Shown piece after piece: positions 33,282 through 42,540 of a stretch of DNA of 64,000 nt. The notes below the pieces were generated by a model. It was not told where the DNA came from and did not search any database. It was given only the letters and a program-made list of their open reading frames with translations. Made by a program: the position numbers and the translations under genes. Origin of the DNA: an uncultured Prevotellaceae bacterium. Lineage in GTDB: Bacteria > Bacteroidota > Bacteroidia > Bacteroidales > Bacteroidaceae. Every line of letters begins with the position of its first letter. Position 1 is the stretch's first letter. The stretch lies in assembly GCA_902778535.1 (NCBI GenBank), contig CACYYG010000009.1:179504-243503 (forward strand). Direction: 5' to 3'.

Positions 33282-33836
33282 CTAATATTTCTTGTTTTGT
33301 CCTCCCATGGGAACGGATATGATATGTACTCTATTCGCTTCCCACTTCTCTCTGTCAGATAATTTGGTCTTTCTGACTTGTGAGGCAATAGACTCTTTTG
33401 AATAGTCTCTCCCATTCTTAGCAAGACGCCGCAGAACATAATCAGGGAAGTCCCACTTGGAGCGGGTATATCCTTTCTGACTATGCATAGACGATTCCTG
33501 CGCCAAGGTAAGTTCCGGGTTGACTCCTTTTTTTCTCTCCTCTTTCCTTTTCTTCTTTTCTGCCTTTTTCTTCCTTTTCCTTTCTATATCATCTGGAGTC
33601 TCGGCTCTTTTCTTTTTCGTTTGCTTCTCTTTGTCATACTCCAACAGCGGATGGTCTTCATGAATGATACGATCGAAATAGCTTTTCACTTCCTCATTCA
33701 TTATTATAGCCCTGATGTCTAACTCCATGTCCCTTGAAAAAACGCCAAAGTTTCTCTCTACCAAAGCAAGTAAATCGTTTAGACTGTTCTTGTTTTGGAT
33801 GGGATTAAAACGTACTATCAGTTCTTTGAATGTCAT
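33282..33836 (-). CDS. Lys-rich hypothetical protein, 184 aa
   Basis: The N-terminal helical part is followed by a very basic segment (about 72-105, repeated Lys/Arg/Glu) and a C-terminal part with SKWDFPDYVLRRLAKNGRDY. The basic segment could bind nucleic acid. No recognised family. Confidence 0.6.
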   Translation of the reverse strand: MTFKELIVRFNPIQNKNSLNDLLALVERNFGVFSRDMELDIRAIIMNEEVKSYFDRIIHEDHPLLEYDKEKQTKKKRAETPDDIERKRKKKAEKKKRKEERKKGVNPELTLAQESSMHSQKGYTRSKWDFPDYVLRRLAKNGRDYSKESIASQVRKTKLSDREKWEANRVHIISVPMGGQNKKY

Positions 33837-33887
33837 TGCTTTCTGATGGTTAGTATATATAGTTTCTTTACGGTGATTCTTTGATAG

Positions 33888-34652
33888 CTATTGGACTTCG
33901 CCCTCGCTATTCTGGGCATCTCTGTTGCTTGTATTCATAAACTCGTCTATATGTTCTTCCATCTCATGGTAGAAGAAATGCCTGTCAAGGAATGTCAGCT
34001 GTTTGACTGCTCCCAGCTTGTTAAAGTAAGAAGTCAGGCTGTTTGCAACATTCTCCATGCTGGTGATATATCTTTCATTATCCTTGATGAACTGTAGGAT
34101 GCCAATAGCAGCTTCTTTATGCTGTATCACCTTTCCGACTCCAAGGCGTATGAAGCGTAAAGTGTAGTTCTTGAACAGCATCTCTGTCAGCTCAAAACGC
34201 TGGTCTCTGTCCTCATCAACGGTGAGATGGACTAGCCACCACAAGCCTCCAAGCCCATGTCGCATCAAGCCATTCTCCATCGTGAAGTGGTTGATAATGC
34301 CTCTTTTCAACTCTTCATCGTCTTTTGAATCCCTCAGATGCCATCTGTCCCTCATATAGGGAAAGGCGTCGGTAAGGCATAGGGACTCCCAAAACTGGAC
34401 GTTGATGGCCTGTAGGGGTGTAAGTGTAGGATAGGCATTGTATATGGCAATGGCAGACTGGAAGTCACCGTCTGTTGTCGCTTTCAGTTGTCCCAGCAGG
34501 TTTTCAGGATGCTTCACTTGTGGTGTAACAAGTAAGAAGTTCTCGTCATAAGGGAACATATCTTCTTTGAAGCGGTCAAGGCCGATGCCCTGTTCCACCT
34601 CTTCAAAGACCGTTTCCAGGTATGATTTCTTTAATATTGTTTGTAATGCCAT
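33888..34652 (-). CDS. DUF6339-like protein
   Basis: A 254-aa helical protein. The central part, INVQFWESLCLTDAFPYMRD then GLMRHGLGGLWWLVHLTVDE (about 80-150), resembles the DUF6339 pattern (RNALARLWW, LTxDE). To my knowledge this family often lies beside GHKL ATPases in restriction-like loci. The gap to the 279-aa gene is 2 bp. The biochemical function is unknown. Confidence 0.6.
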   Translation of the reverse strand: MALQTILKKSYLETVFEEVEQGIGLDRFKEDMFPYDENFLLVTPQVKHPENLLGQLKATTDGDFQSAIAIYNAYPTLTPLQAINVQFWESLCLTDAFPYMRDRWHLRDSKDDEELKRGIINHFTMENGLMRHGLGGLWWLVHLTVDEDRDQRFELTEMLFKNYTLRFIRLGVGKVIQHKEAAIGILQFIKDNERYITSMENVANSLTSYFNKLGAVKQLTFLDRHFFYHEMEEHIDEFMNTSNRDAQNSEGEVQ

Positions 34653-34654
34653 GT

Positions 34655-35494
34655 CTAATCTGAGTTTACGTCATTGTTGATGAGGTAGTTGAACAGTCGT
34701 TCATACGGCTTTCCGAGCAGAATCTGAGTTAGCTTGTCCACACGCCAGTCTTCAGGTGCCTGTTCCTTGAATTCTGACAGTTCCGGCTCGGTCTTTATAC
34801 GATAGTCTATTGTCTGTGCCCATTTCTTTTCCGGGTACTGCTCTATCCTGCACAGTGCATAGGTAAGAGAGTTGAGCACTACTGAGGCATGTAGGATATC
34901 TGCTTTGCTGTTCACTGCCGGGTTGCTCTTGTACTGTTCGTACAGTGTCCTTGGCAGCCTCAATTCTATCTTATCTTTATTCAGTATGGTTGAAGGCCAT
35001 TCGTCATCGGTAGGTACTATCTCCATGAAAGTGCCTACCGCCTTCAGCTTGTCATATTTGATGTCTGCAATATAGAAGAACTGAGAGAACATGCCGAGCA
35101 GGTCGCCTGGCTCCATGTTGAAGGTATGGCCATAATAATCTGTATGGAATCCCTTGTTCACATAGTCTATGATGGGCTTTTTAACCGTTATTGTGCAAGC
35201 AAAGTTTATACGTCCGGCCACAGCCCTGCGTGGAATGTCAATGTCGAAGTGAAGGCTCTTTCCCTTGTAGCAGGTTCTGAATCGGGTTGCATCGCAGCTC
35301 ACCTCGCACACATAATCCGCATAGTCTTTTTCAACAAGCTCCTTTATCTCTTCATTGTCATAGGCGAGGTCTATGCTGAAGTGATAGTTCATCTTGTCAG
35401 TTGTCAGTTCCACCTTCGGCTCTTCCGGGACTGGCAGAATGTCGTCGAAGCTGCCCAGCACAGGATATGGGAATGTCACATTATTTAAATTCAT
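34655..35494 (-). CDS. Hypothetical protein, 279 aa, between GHKL ATPase and DUF6339
   Basis: The protein is mostly beta-stranded in the first 150 residues, which look like a sandwich fold, with a helical C-terminus. It starts MNLNNVTFPYPVLGSFDDIL, and the start overlaps the ATPase stop by 14 bp. The three genes (ATPase, this one, DUF6339) are translationally linked and probably form one complex. No family name is known to me. Confidence 0.6.
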   Translation of the reverse strand: MNLNNVTFPYPVLGSFDDILPVPEEPKVELTTDKMNYHFSIDLAYDNEEIKELVEKDYADYVCEVSCDATRFRTCYKGKSLHFDIDIPRRAVAGRINFACTITVKKPIIDYVNKGFHTDYYGHTFNMEPGDLLGMFSQFFYIADIKYDKLKAVGTFMEIVPTDDEWPSTILNKDKIELRLPRTLYEQYKSNPAVNSKADILHASVVLNSLTYALCRIEQYPEKKWAQTIDYRIKTEPELSEFKEQAPEDWRVDKLTQILLGKPYERLFNYLINNDVNSD

Positions 35495-37457
35495 AGGCCG
35501 TAAGTTTTATAGCATGTTTCATCTCGTCAGCGAACTTTAGTTCCACGATGTTGGACTTTCCTTTTTCCAATCGCAGATTGGTGATGATATTACCATCAGG
35601 TGTCCCCATTGATGATTCCACAATATCGATCGTCTCGTCATTCTCTTCCCCTCCGACAACGATTTCTATCTGCCCCCGTTCCACATCGAAGTCCGATTTG
35701 ATGATGATGGAATGGACCATTGTTCCATATTTGCGTTCAGCCATCACCCTGTATCGTACAGGGATGTTTTCCAGGAACTCTCCAGGCGTCTCGTCCTGAC
35801 TAGGTGTAAAGCCAGTCCTGTCAGGGCTGCTTCCCGTCCCTTTCCGCTTCTTCTTTCCTTCTTTGCGCTGATGTCCTCCCATCGGCCCTTCCGACTGTTG
35901 TTCTCCCCCCGTGGGCGGTGTAACAGTGATGACCTTGCCAACCGCCTCTTTCCTCTCGTTGTTGATGGTGGGCTTTGGTGGTTCTATGATAGACACAGGA
36001 GATGTGCCCTCTTCTTGGACCTCTTTGCTTGGCTCGCCAAAGAACGGGTTGTCTTCTACATCCTCCCTTTCAGAAGCGACGAGTTCTTCAGGTACGAACA
36101 GGTAGTCCTCCAATCCCGTAACGCCTAACGGCCCGCCATCATCTGTCATGAAAAGCTCCTGTAGGCATTCTTGCATGAAGGTATCTATCTCATCCATGAT
36201 CATCTTTCCGGAAGTCCTGTTCCTTCTTGGCTCCCATTTCCGATGTGACGGATCCTCTATGCTTTGTAGAAGTTTGTTTCCATGATTATCTGTACAGATA
36301 AAGACGGCGTAGTAGCCATAGCTGGAGGAGTATTTTCGATAGCGGAAGATGAACATGCGCTGTTTGCGCAGATGAATGACGCCATCCCGGGCCTCTTTGT
36401 TCTTCCACACATAGAGGGTCACGTCACCCAGCAAAGGAAGTTCACGGTCTATCCTCAAAAAATCCTTCGACGTTCCTGCATTCTTCACTGCCTCATAATA
36501 AGGTCGCGGGTTGTAGTTGTCGCCATTCTTGATTCTGTCTGACATTTCAGGGAAGTGTGCCACCATCAACTCATCAAGTGTGGATGAGTTGATCGTAATA
36601 TCTGCAATCTCAACTACCAGCCTCCCTTGTAGGATTGCCATCCAGAAATTCCGTAATGTTGATTTCACCATCTCGTCGATGGCCTCCTGCTGTTTCTCCT
36701 CAGACCCGTCCACTCCCATGATGTAGATGTCTGTACCCACCTCCTCACGTTTGAATTTGTTGGGAATGTCTGTCTGTACTGAAGCCGGACACATACCGTC
36801 TTGGTTGTCATAGTAGCCATAGTGCTGGAACTTCACTTCTTTACCTTCCTTGTTTCGGAACAGATGAGTGCACAGTCGGGCTGCACCTTCGAAGAAGGTC
36901 TTTCCCGTTTCTGTCATCGTTGAAACCAATACTGTATGGATGGGTGACATCAGGAAGTAAGCAGATTTTCCGAAACCGAATGAACCGCCAGACGAGTCAT
37001 CGTCTTTCGCCGTTACGCCAAGAGCCCGCATGAAAGCATAGAATGGCGAGTTTGTGTCATCCTTCCTATAGTCCATGCCTTTAGTGTTGTAGTCAGATAC
37101 TTTGATATAGTACAGTTCACCTTGCCCCGTGAAAGTCCGCTCAAAGTGTTTCAGCATCGGAGCATATTCCTTCTCTGCTTTATCCCCATATAGTTTGATG
37201 ACGCCTACTATGTGTTCCCTCAGTCCATAGAACCCCTCATACGTTTTTGCACGTAGTTTCCCAAACTCAAAACGCATTCTTACCGGCTGGTTAGCGTCTG
37301 CCACCACATCGAGGGAGTTTTGTATGGACTCCCTGATAAGTGATGGGTATGGTGTGGCGATAAAATGCTCGGCAGCAGCGTTGTTCGGCCCTATGTCCTG
37401 GCTGGCATAGGGCTGTTCGGCAAAGTGCCACTGACAGTTACATTCAAGAATATTCAT
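35481..37457 (-). CDS. GHKL-type ATPase
   Basis: A 658-aa protein with an N-terminal GHKL (Hsp90/MutL/MORC-like) ATPase domain. The N-box is RESIQNSLD (E43, N47), the G1-like box SDYNTKGMD (D122, G127) and the lid GGSFGFGKSAYF (157-168). G1 is DxxxxG rather than the usual DxGxG, so nucleotide handling may differ. The C-terminal half includes a Pro/Glu-rich linker and a beta-rich end. GHKL ATPases of this kind occur in MORC/MutL-like restriction systems. Here no methyltransferase is adjacent, so a different mode of self-recognition is possible. Confidence 0.8.
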   Translation of the reverse strand: MNILECNCQWHFAEQPYASQDIGPNNAAAEHFIATPYPSLIRESIQNSLDVVADANQPVRMRFEFGKLRAKTYEGFYGLREHIVGVIKLYGDKAEKEYAPMLKHFERTFTGQGELYYIKVSDYNTKGMDYRKDDTNSPFYAFMRALGVTAKDDDSSGGSFGFGKSAYFLMSPIHTVLVSTMTETGKTFFEGAARLCTHLFRNKEGKEVKFQHYGYYDNQDGMCPASVQTDIPNKFKREEVGTDIYIMGVDGSEEKQQEAIDEMVKSTLRNFWMAILQGRLVVEIADITINSSTLDELMVAHFPEMSDRIKNGDNYNPRPYYEAVKNAGTSKDFLRIDRELPLLGDVTLYVWKNKEARDGVIHLRKQRMFIFRYRKYSSSYGYYAVFICTDNHGNKLLQSIEDPSHRKWEPRRNRTSGKMIMDEIDTFMQECLQELFMTDDGGPLGVTGLEDYLFVPEELVASEREDVEDNPFFGEPSKEVQEEGTSPVSIIEPPKPTINNERKEAVGKVITVTPPTGGEQQSEGPMGGHQRKEGKKKRKGTGSSPDRTGFTPSQDETPGEFLENIPVRYRVMAERKYGTMVHSIIIKSDFDVERGQIEIVVGGEENDETIDIVESSMGTPDGNIITNLRLEKGKSNIVELKFADEMKHAIKLTAYEFK

Positions 37458-37467
37458 GATGACCTTA

Positions 37468-39207
37468 TTATTTTACAATGGTTGCAATCAGCCCTCTCCC
37501 CTCAATCCGTTTCTCTGTCACATTTCGCACATAGAACTCAAAGCCCCAGCAGGCATCCCCGTCGGTGTCCTTAGTTTCGTATGTTTTGATTTGTCCAGTT
37601 ATTTCCGCTTCCAGCACAAAAGGATAATCCCTCACTTCAAAAATCACCTTTTTGTACTGTCTGATGATGAAAGGACAGTGTCCTTCGTGCTCGTCCCAAA
37701 AGTGCCAATCCTTCTTTATATCTTTAAACGCTTTTTGCACGCATAGTTTGCCATTCTTATGCTTAAAGATTTTCCCAGCGAGGTCACCATCCGAAATAGC
37801 TCTGTGGCATTTTTGTTTAGTACCATTCTTGAAGTTTCTGTATGTGTTGTAGCGAATCCAGATTCTAAGCGGCGACCGCTCAACGTCATTTGGTTCCAAT
37901 TCTTCTGGTAGATTGACATTTCCCTTCCTGTCTACGCTTTTCAGGAAAAGCTCGACTTTAGGGTCGGCATTTATTGTTTGGACAGGAACTTGTGAAAGCA
38001 AGTGAATCCCCTCGAGGTTCGTACATCTGCTCAAAGCAACATAAACCTGTCCGTAAGTAAAGGCCTTCGATGCCTCGATGGCCAGCTCGTCGAATGTCAG
38101 TCCCTGACTCTTATGAATGCTGACGGCCCAGGCAAGCTTCAACGGGTATTGCTTGAAAGTCCCTTTTACCCTGGTCTTTATTTCTTTTGTTTTTTCATCA
38201 ACATAATATTCGTTTTGCTCCCATATCGCCTGTGCAACATTTATGGGTTCGCCGCCATCGGGCCTAACCTTAATATGGAAATACGATAATTCTTCGACCC
38301 AGCCCAATGTTCCATTCTGATATTTCTTACTTTCATTATCATTGCGCAGGAACATTACCCTGACCCCCTTTTTTAGATAGAGATCTTCAGGGACGGGTGT
38401 TTCCCCATACCATCCTTTGCTCTTTTCTCCGCCAAAAGAATACAATTTTGTTCTGAGTTTACCAAACATCTCTTCGTTCCATTCTTTGGTCATTTTGTTA
38501 TGAGTCATCACCGTCAAAATGCCATCCTTTACGCCTGGTCTGTAATTTGGTTCTACTCTATCGTCCAAAAGTTCAATATCCTTTTTTGTAAGTTTTCCCT
38601 TCCTTACGTGGTTCAGCATCTCTATAAACTCAGGGTCGTTCTGTCTATAAATGACTTTGAGTTGTATCAGCTTATAGCTCATTTTCTGCAATGCTTTGCA
38701 AGAAAAGAAGTAATATGAGTTATAATATTTGCTAAGTTCTGTTTCATCTTCCCTCGTCACCACAGGGCTTAGCTGATACAGGTCGCCAAACATTACAAGC
38801 TGAATGCCGCCGAAAGGTTTCTTTGATTTTCTGTAATGCCGAAGCACCTCATCAATAGCATCAAGCATGTCGCATCTCACCATGCTTACTTCGTCAATAA
38901 TCAGTAATTCTAGTCGATTGATAAGAGCAATGCCGCCTTCATCCAACTGGAAAATTTCTTTGTTCTTATGGCCAGGAAGAAACAGGAATGGTTTGAACTG
39001 AAAGAAATGATGAATAGTAGAAGCTTTCACATTCTCAGCTGCCACGCCTGTAGGGGCTATGACAGCAAGAGCCCTTTTCCCCTGGAGCTCTTCCACGATT
39101 TTCCGAAGCAGGGTAGACTTTCCAGTTCCTGCTTCACCTGTAATGAAGAGATTTTCTCCTTTCTTTATGAGGCTAAAAGCCCTTTTGTTATATCTGTCTA
39201 TTACCAT
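37468..39207 (-). CDS. Pif1-like superfamily 1B helicase
   Basis: A 579-aa protein with Walker A GEAGTGKST (24-32), motif Ia APTGVAAENVKASTIHHFF, Walker B LLIIDEVSM (about 108-116), motif III GDLYQLSPV, and C-terminal motifs SIHKSQGLTFDEL and VYVALSRCTN. These place it with Pif1/RecD2-like 5'-3' helicases, common in bacterial accessory islands. The C-terminal ~150 residues form an extra domain of unknown role. It lies 10 bp upstream of the GHKL ATPase and may share its transcript. Confidence 0.9.
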   Translation of the reverse strand: MVIDRYNKRAFSLIKKGENLFITGEAGTGKSTLLRKIVEELQGKRALAVIAPTGVAAENVKASTIHHFFQFKPFLFLPGHKNKEIFQLDEGGIALINRLELLIIDEVSMVRCDMLDAIDEVLRHYRKSKKPFGGIQLVMFGDLYQLSPVVTREDETELSKYYNSYYFFSCKALQKMSYKLIQLKVIYRQNDPEFIEMLNHVRKGKLTKKDIELLDDRVEPNYRPGVKDGILTVMTHNKMTKEWNEEMFGKLRTKLYSFGGEKSKGWYGETPVPEDLYLKKGVRVMFLRNDNESKKYQNGTLGWVEELSYFHIKVRPDGGEPINVAQAIWEQNEYYVDEKTKEIKTRVKGTFKQYPLKLAWAVSIHKSQGLTFDELAIEASKAFTYGQVYVALSRCTNLEGIHLLSQVPVQTINADPKVELFLKSVDRKGNVNLPEELEPNDVERSPLRIWIRYNTYRNFKNGTKQKCHRAISDGDLAGKIFKHKNGKLCVQKAFKDIKKDWHFWDEHEGHCPFIIRQYKKVIFEVRDYPFVLEAEITGQIKTYETKDTDGDACWGFEFYVRNVTEKRIEGRGLIATIVK

Positions 39208-39275
39208 TGCTATGATGCTGATTTTAGCTTATGTGGTTCTAACTTATTACATTCTGTGACTTTCGTTTTTGGTTT

Positions 39276-40490
39276 TTATGCAACAGGATCTTTGTCAAGT
39301 CCAACAAAGTATTCTGAAATGGCATACATAAAGTCTTGCGTCAGAAGGTGATAGTTTGAGGGGTCATTTTTATAGGTGCTATCATTGAGAGAAAGGAGTT
39401 CTTTGTCGGTCATCAGAATCTCTCGTATCTGGTCACAAATTTGTTCATATCCTACGAGCTTATGGGTGAACCTGTACAGAGACGGATATTCGATACCTGT
39501 CTCATTCACGAAGTTATACCATACTGTTTCTTTGTATATATAGTGTTTAGCGGGATATCTGAACGCAAGATACACAGAAATGGCGTGTACATCCTGTTTG
39601 TGGTTCTCGTTTGCCTTGAACTTGTCTGGATGTTTTTTCTTGTTTCTCTCATGGATGCTACCGAACTGTTCTAGAAAATCATTAGCACGGATAGCCAGGT
39701 CAATAGTCTCATCAAAGAGCATTGAAAGCGCGCTTCTTACGTCTTCCTTCGAGTCTTCTAACCTTGCGTTTTTCAGGAGCATGGACTTTGAGAAATTCAT
39801 TGGCCCTGAGACTAGGTTCTGTTCTTCGCTGAGAGCCTCTTTGAGATTTGTTGCCAAGTCATCTTGTTTAATGTCAAACTTGCTTTGAAACTGTTTTGTT
39901 GCCGTCCACTTATAATCCTCTCTTCGAGAGACGAACCCCCACCATTTCTTATACCAATTTATGTAAGGTAAAAGCTTTTCAGCCAACTTCTGGTCAGGGA
40001 CGGCAGAGATAATTTTCTCCTTACTTAAAGATGCAGAACGATTGCTGGTCTTTTTTTTCACCGCATAAGTTTCGTTCCCGTATTTAACTGGCTCAAAGTT
40101 TACTATACTGGCAAACGTCTCACATAATTTCTTTTTGGGTATGATTTCACCTTCTTCAGTGATACGCTCAATGACTGCGAGGTTTGACACTAACAACATT
40201 TTATCGGTTTCGTCAATGCTGTCAAGCCATTCTTCTGACAAACCTTTCATAGCAGCCTCCTTATCAAAATTTAGAAAGCGCATATGACTTTTCAAAAATT
40301 TCTGTATCTGTTTCAAGATACCATTTAACTCTTCTGGTTTTGCATTTTTGAAATCAGCATGAATGGCCGGCGTTGCAGCAGTGACAAGTAGCATATCAAT
40401 GCTAACAGGTTCATTCCCTAGCAGATAATTTGCTGCATCTTGATTCATGCGCTGTTTTATGATTGATACGGGTAATACGTTTGAAGCCAT
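39276..40490 (-). CDS. Hypothetical protein, possible McrB N-terminal-like domain
   Basis: A 404-aa protein with no ATPase motifs. The segment YKWTATKQFQSKFDIKQDDL and the later AISVYLAFRYPAKHYIYKET resemble the DNA-recognition region that precedes the GTPase domain in some McrB-type proteins. The AAA domain itself is missing. It could be a stand-alone specificity subunit, or the resemblance may be superficial. It lies 68 bp upstream of the Pif1-like helicase and 10 bp downstream of exonuclease III. Confidence 0.5.
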   Translation of the reverse strand: MASNVLPVSIIKQRMNQDAANYLLGNEPVSIDMLLVTAATPAIHADFKNAKPEELNGILKQIQKFLKSHMRFLNFDKEAAMKGLSEEWLDSIDETDKMLLVSNLAVIERITEEGEIIPKKKLCETFASIVNFEPVKYGNETYAVKKKTSNRSASLSKEKIISAVPDQKLAEKLLPYINWYKKWWGFVSRREDYKWTATKQFQSKFDIKQDDLATNLKEALSEEQNLVSGPMNFSKSMLLKNARLEDSKEDVRSALSMLFDETIDLAIRANDFLEQFGSIHERNKKKHPDKFKANENHKQDVHAISVYLAFRYPAKHYIYKETVWYNFVNETGIEYPSLYRFTHKLVGYEQICDQIREILMTDKELLSLNDSTYKNDPSNYHLLTQDFMYAISEYFVGLDKDPVA

Positions 40491-40500
40491 ATTGATTCCT

Positions 40501-41292
40501 TTATAATCTAATTTCTAATAATATAGGGCAATGGTCAGAGCCGAGTATATCAGCAACAAGACATGATGAAACTACATACTCTATCAGTTTTTCGTCAACT
40601 AAGAAGTAGTCAATGCGGAAGCCTTGGTTACTTTTACGTTGGGCATCATCCTTGGAGTAAGCCCAAGCAGTGTAGTTGCCACTCCCGCTCATCTGTTCCT
40701 TGGTGAGCGGATGTAAAGCACGGAAACTGTCAACGAGATGCTCTTCCTGAAGAAGGCGCTCAAATGCTTTATGTTCCTCAGGGTAGAAGCAGCCTGCCTG
40801 TTTCGTTGCTCTGCCATCGAATGCGTCTGCGTTGTCTCTGACCATATTCATATCTCCACAGATAATGACTGGTTTTAGCTTCTGCAGCTCGTGGATGAAC
40901 TTCTGGAACTGTTCATTCCATTTCATGCGATAATTGAGCCAGTACTTCTCCTTGTGGTATGAGGAAAAAGGCCAGTATGAGTTGACCAGGAAGAACTGCT
41001 CCATTTCAGCAGCAATGACTCGTCCTTGATAGTCGTACCCTTCCAAGGGACGGTCGAATGTCACTGACAATGGTCGTATGTCATTGCGCATGTAGATTCC
41101 CGTACCATAGTAATGCGAAATGGCAGCGGGATTCATGATGGAGTGGTAGCCTCGCACTGGGAAGGTCTGCTGGTCCTCACGAACCTTTATTTCCTGTAGG
41201 CAGAAGATGTCAGGCTTCAGCTCAGCCATCGCCTTACGGAAAGAGGGTTCGTGAGCGCGAAGAGCGTTTATGTTCCAACTTACTATTTTCAT
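40501..41292 (-). CDS. xth: Exonuclease III (AP endonuclease)
   Basis: A 263-aa protein of the EEP superfamily with the ExoIII pattern: IVSWNINALRA (N8), CLQEIKV (E34), ICGDMNMVRDNADAFD, and GSDHCPILLEI at the end supplying the catalytic Asp-His. Length and motifs are complete. It cleaves at abasic sites and degrades 3' ends of duplex DNA. Its place among helicase and restriction genes hints at use in the defence block, though housekeeping duty is equally possible. Confidence 0.9.
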   Translation of the reverse strand: MKIVSWNINALRAHEPSFRKAMAELKPDIFCLQEIKVREDQQTFPVRGYHSIMNPAAISHYYGTGIYMRNDIRPLSVTFDRPLEGYDYQGRVIAAEMEQFFLVNSYWPFSSYHKEKYWLNYRMKWNEQFQKFIHELQKLKPVIICGDMNMVRDNADAFDGRATKQAGCFYPEEHKAFERLLQEEHLVDSFRALHPLTKEQMSGSGNYTAWAYSKDDAQRKSNQGFRIDYFLVDEKLIEYVVSSCLVADILGSDHCPILLEIRL

Positions 41293-41301
41293 TGGAGCTG
41301 T

Positions 41302-41526
41302 TTAATGATCGTCTATTACAACCAGCTTATTGCCATCTTCATTCAATGCAATCTTGTTCTTGAACAAAATCGCTTTGCCGTCGTATATTGCAGAAATGTC
41401 GATGCCGGCTTCCTTCATGGCATCTATGAGAGTCATGTCATACTCGGCACGGGCAGACGTCCATCCTTTGTTTCCCACTTGTGCGTTGAATTGGTCTATC
41501 AATTCATCTATCTCTTTTCTTGTCAT
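41302..41526 (-). CDS. Small hypothetical protein, 74 aa
   Basis: Two helices (MTRKEIDELIDQFNAQVG and DMTLIDAMKEAGID) are followed by a beta hairpin (AIYDGKAILFKNKIAL). The sequence is well structured for its size. It sits 9 bp before exonuclease III. Unknown function. Confidence 0.6.
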   Translation of the reverse strand: MTRKEIDELIDQFNAQVGNKGWTSARAEYDMTLIDAMKEAGIDISAIYDGKAILFKNKIALNEDGNKLVVIDDH

Positions 41527-41538
41527 AGTTATTATATT

Positions 41539-42213
41539 TTAGATTGAAGTAAGGTCCCAGATGGTAACGAGACTGTCAAGGTCTCCGTTCTTATCACCTG
41601 TGGATGTTATAAAAATCACATCTAGCCGTCGCCCTTCTGCGAAAGCATCTGAGAATTTGCGTCGAATGTCGTCTATTGAAGCACTCTTCCCCATAAAGTC
41701 ATAAGAGCAGTTTGGGGAGTATTGTGTGATATATTTGGCTATTTTCAGCATCTCCAGGTTCTCCTGCATAAGCGCAGCGTTCTCACCGCTGATGATACTG
41801 AACACAGTTGATTCACCGAACACCCCCCAAATCTTCTTGCCGTTCATCACTGGAACGTAAGAGTATGATCTCTCTTTCATAACATTGATGGTAGGAAGTA
41901 CTTTGTCGCTCAGCTGCCGTTTGTATATGTCTTTAAACGGAACGGCAATATCACCAATACCATTCATCAGACTATTGCATAGCTTCCCAAACCTTGTTTT
42001 GAATTCGTCGGTCAACGTTATCAGCTGCTTACCATCGTCACCATTGGGATTATGAGTAAGCACGTTTCTTACAGTTCTGAAGTACCGTAGCTCTTTCTGC
42101 AGTTTCCTGTCAGGGTGTGACTGTTCAATATCGCTGATGCCTTCATCGTATCTTGAATCGGCCCAATCTTCTAACTTCTTGTAAGATTCCAAGAACTCTG
42201 TTGTATTATACAT
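41539..42213 (-). CDS. CBS-like domain protein, 224 aa
   Basis: The N-terminal ~80 residues are helical, with RNVLTHNPNG resembling a HEPN/abortive-infection-like helix pair. Residues about 90-220 look like a CBS pair: LPTINVMKERSYSYVPVMNG then KIWGVFGESTVFSII. CBS pairs bind adenine nucleotides and act as sensors. No effector domain is attached. Confidence 0.6.
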   Translation of the reverse strand: MYNTTEFLESYKKLEDWADSRYDEGISDIEQSHPDRKLQKELRYFRTVRNVLTHNPNGDDGKQLITLTDEFKTRFGKLCNSLMNGIGDIAVPFKDIYKRQLSDKVLPTINVMKERSYSYVPVMNGKKIWGVFGESTVFSIISGENAALMQENLEMLKIAKYITQYSPNCSYDFMGKSASIDDIRRKFSDAFAEGRRLDVIFITSTGDKNGDLDSLVTIWDLTSI

Positions 42214-42218
42214 ATAGC

Positions 42219-42530
42219 CTATTTCGATTTATAAAGTATTTCATCCAAAAATTCCTCTATTGTATAGACCCTGTCATTCACACATTCAAAATGAATTGGA
42301 TAGAGTATTTTGGCATATTTTTTAAATTCAAGGTTTATCAGGAAACTTGTCATTTGGTTAGGCAAGCCGTGGCAAGTGACAGCATAAGTGAAGCCCGCTT
42401 CTCTTAGCGGAGTCGTGAGCAAGCCTATTCTTTGTTTTTCCATACAGTTCACCGCATACGGTAAAACCTTATTCTTGCGAGCCTTGAAGTCCTCCTCTGT
42501 ACGATAATATGTTTCTTGCCATCCGTCCAT
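42219..42530 (-). CDS. Hypothetical protein, 103 aa
   Basis: The start MDGWQETYY at 42530 avoids overlap with the upstream stop (an upstream ATG at 42557 is in frame). The protein is a small alpha/beta fold with AVTCHGLPNQMTSFLINLEF in the centre. The family is unknown. Confidence 0.55.
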   Translation of the reverse strand: MDGWQETYYRTEEDFKARKNKVLPYAVNCMEKQRIGLLTTPLREAGFTYAVTCHGLPNQMTSFLINLEFKKYAKILYPIHFECVNDRVYTIEEFLDEILYKSK

Positions 42531-42540
42531 ATTCGTTAAA

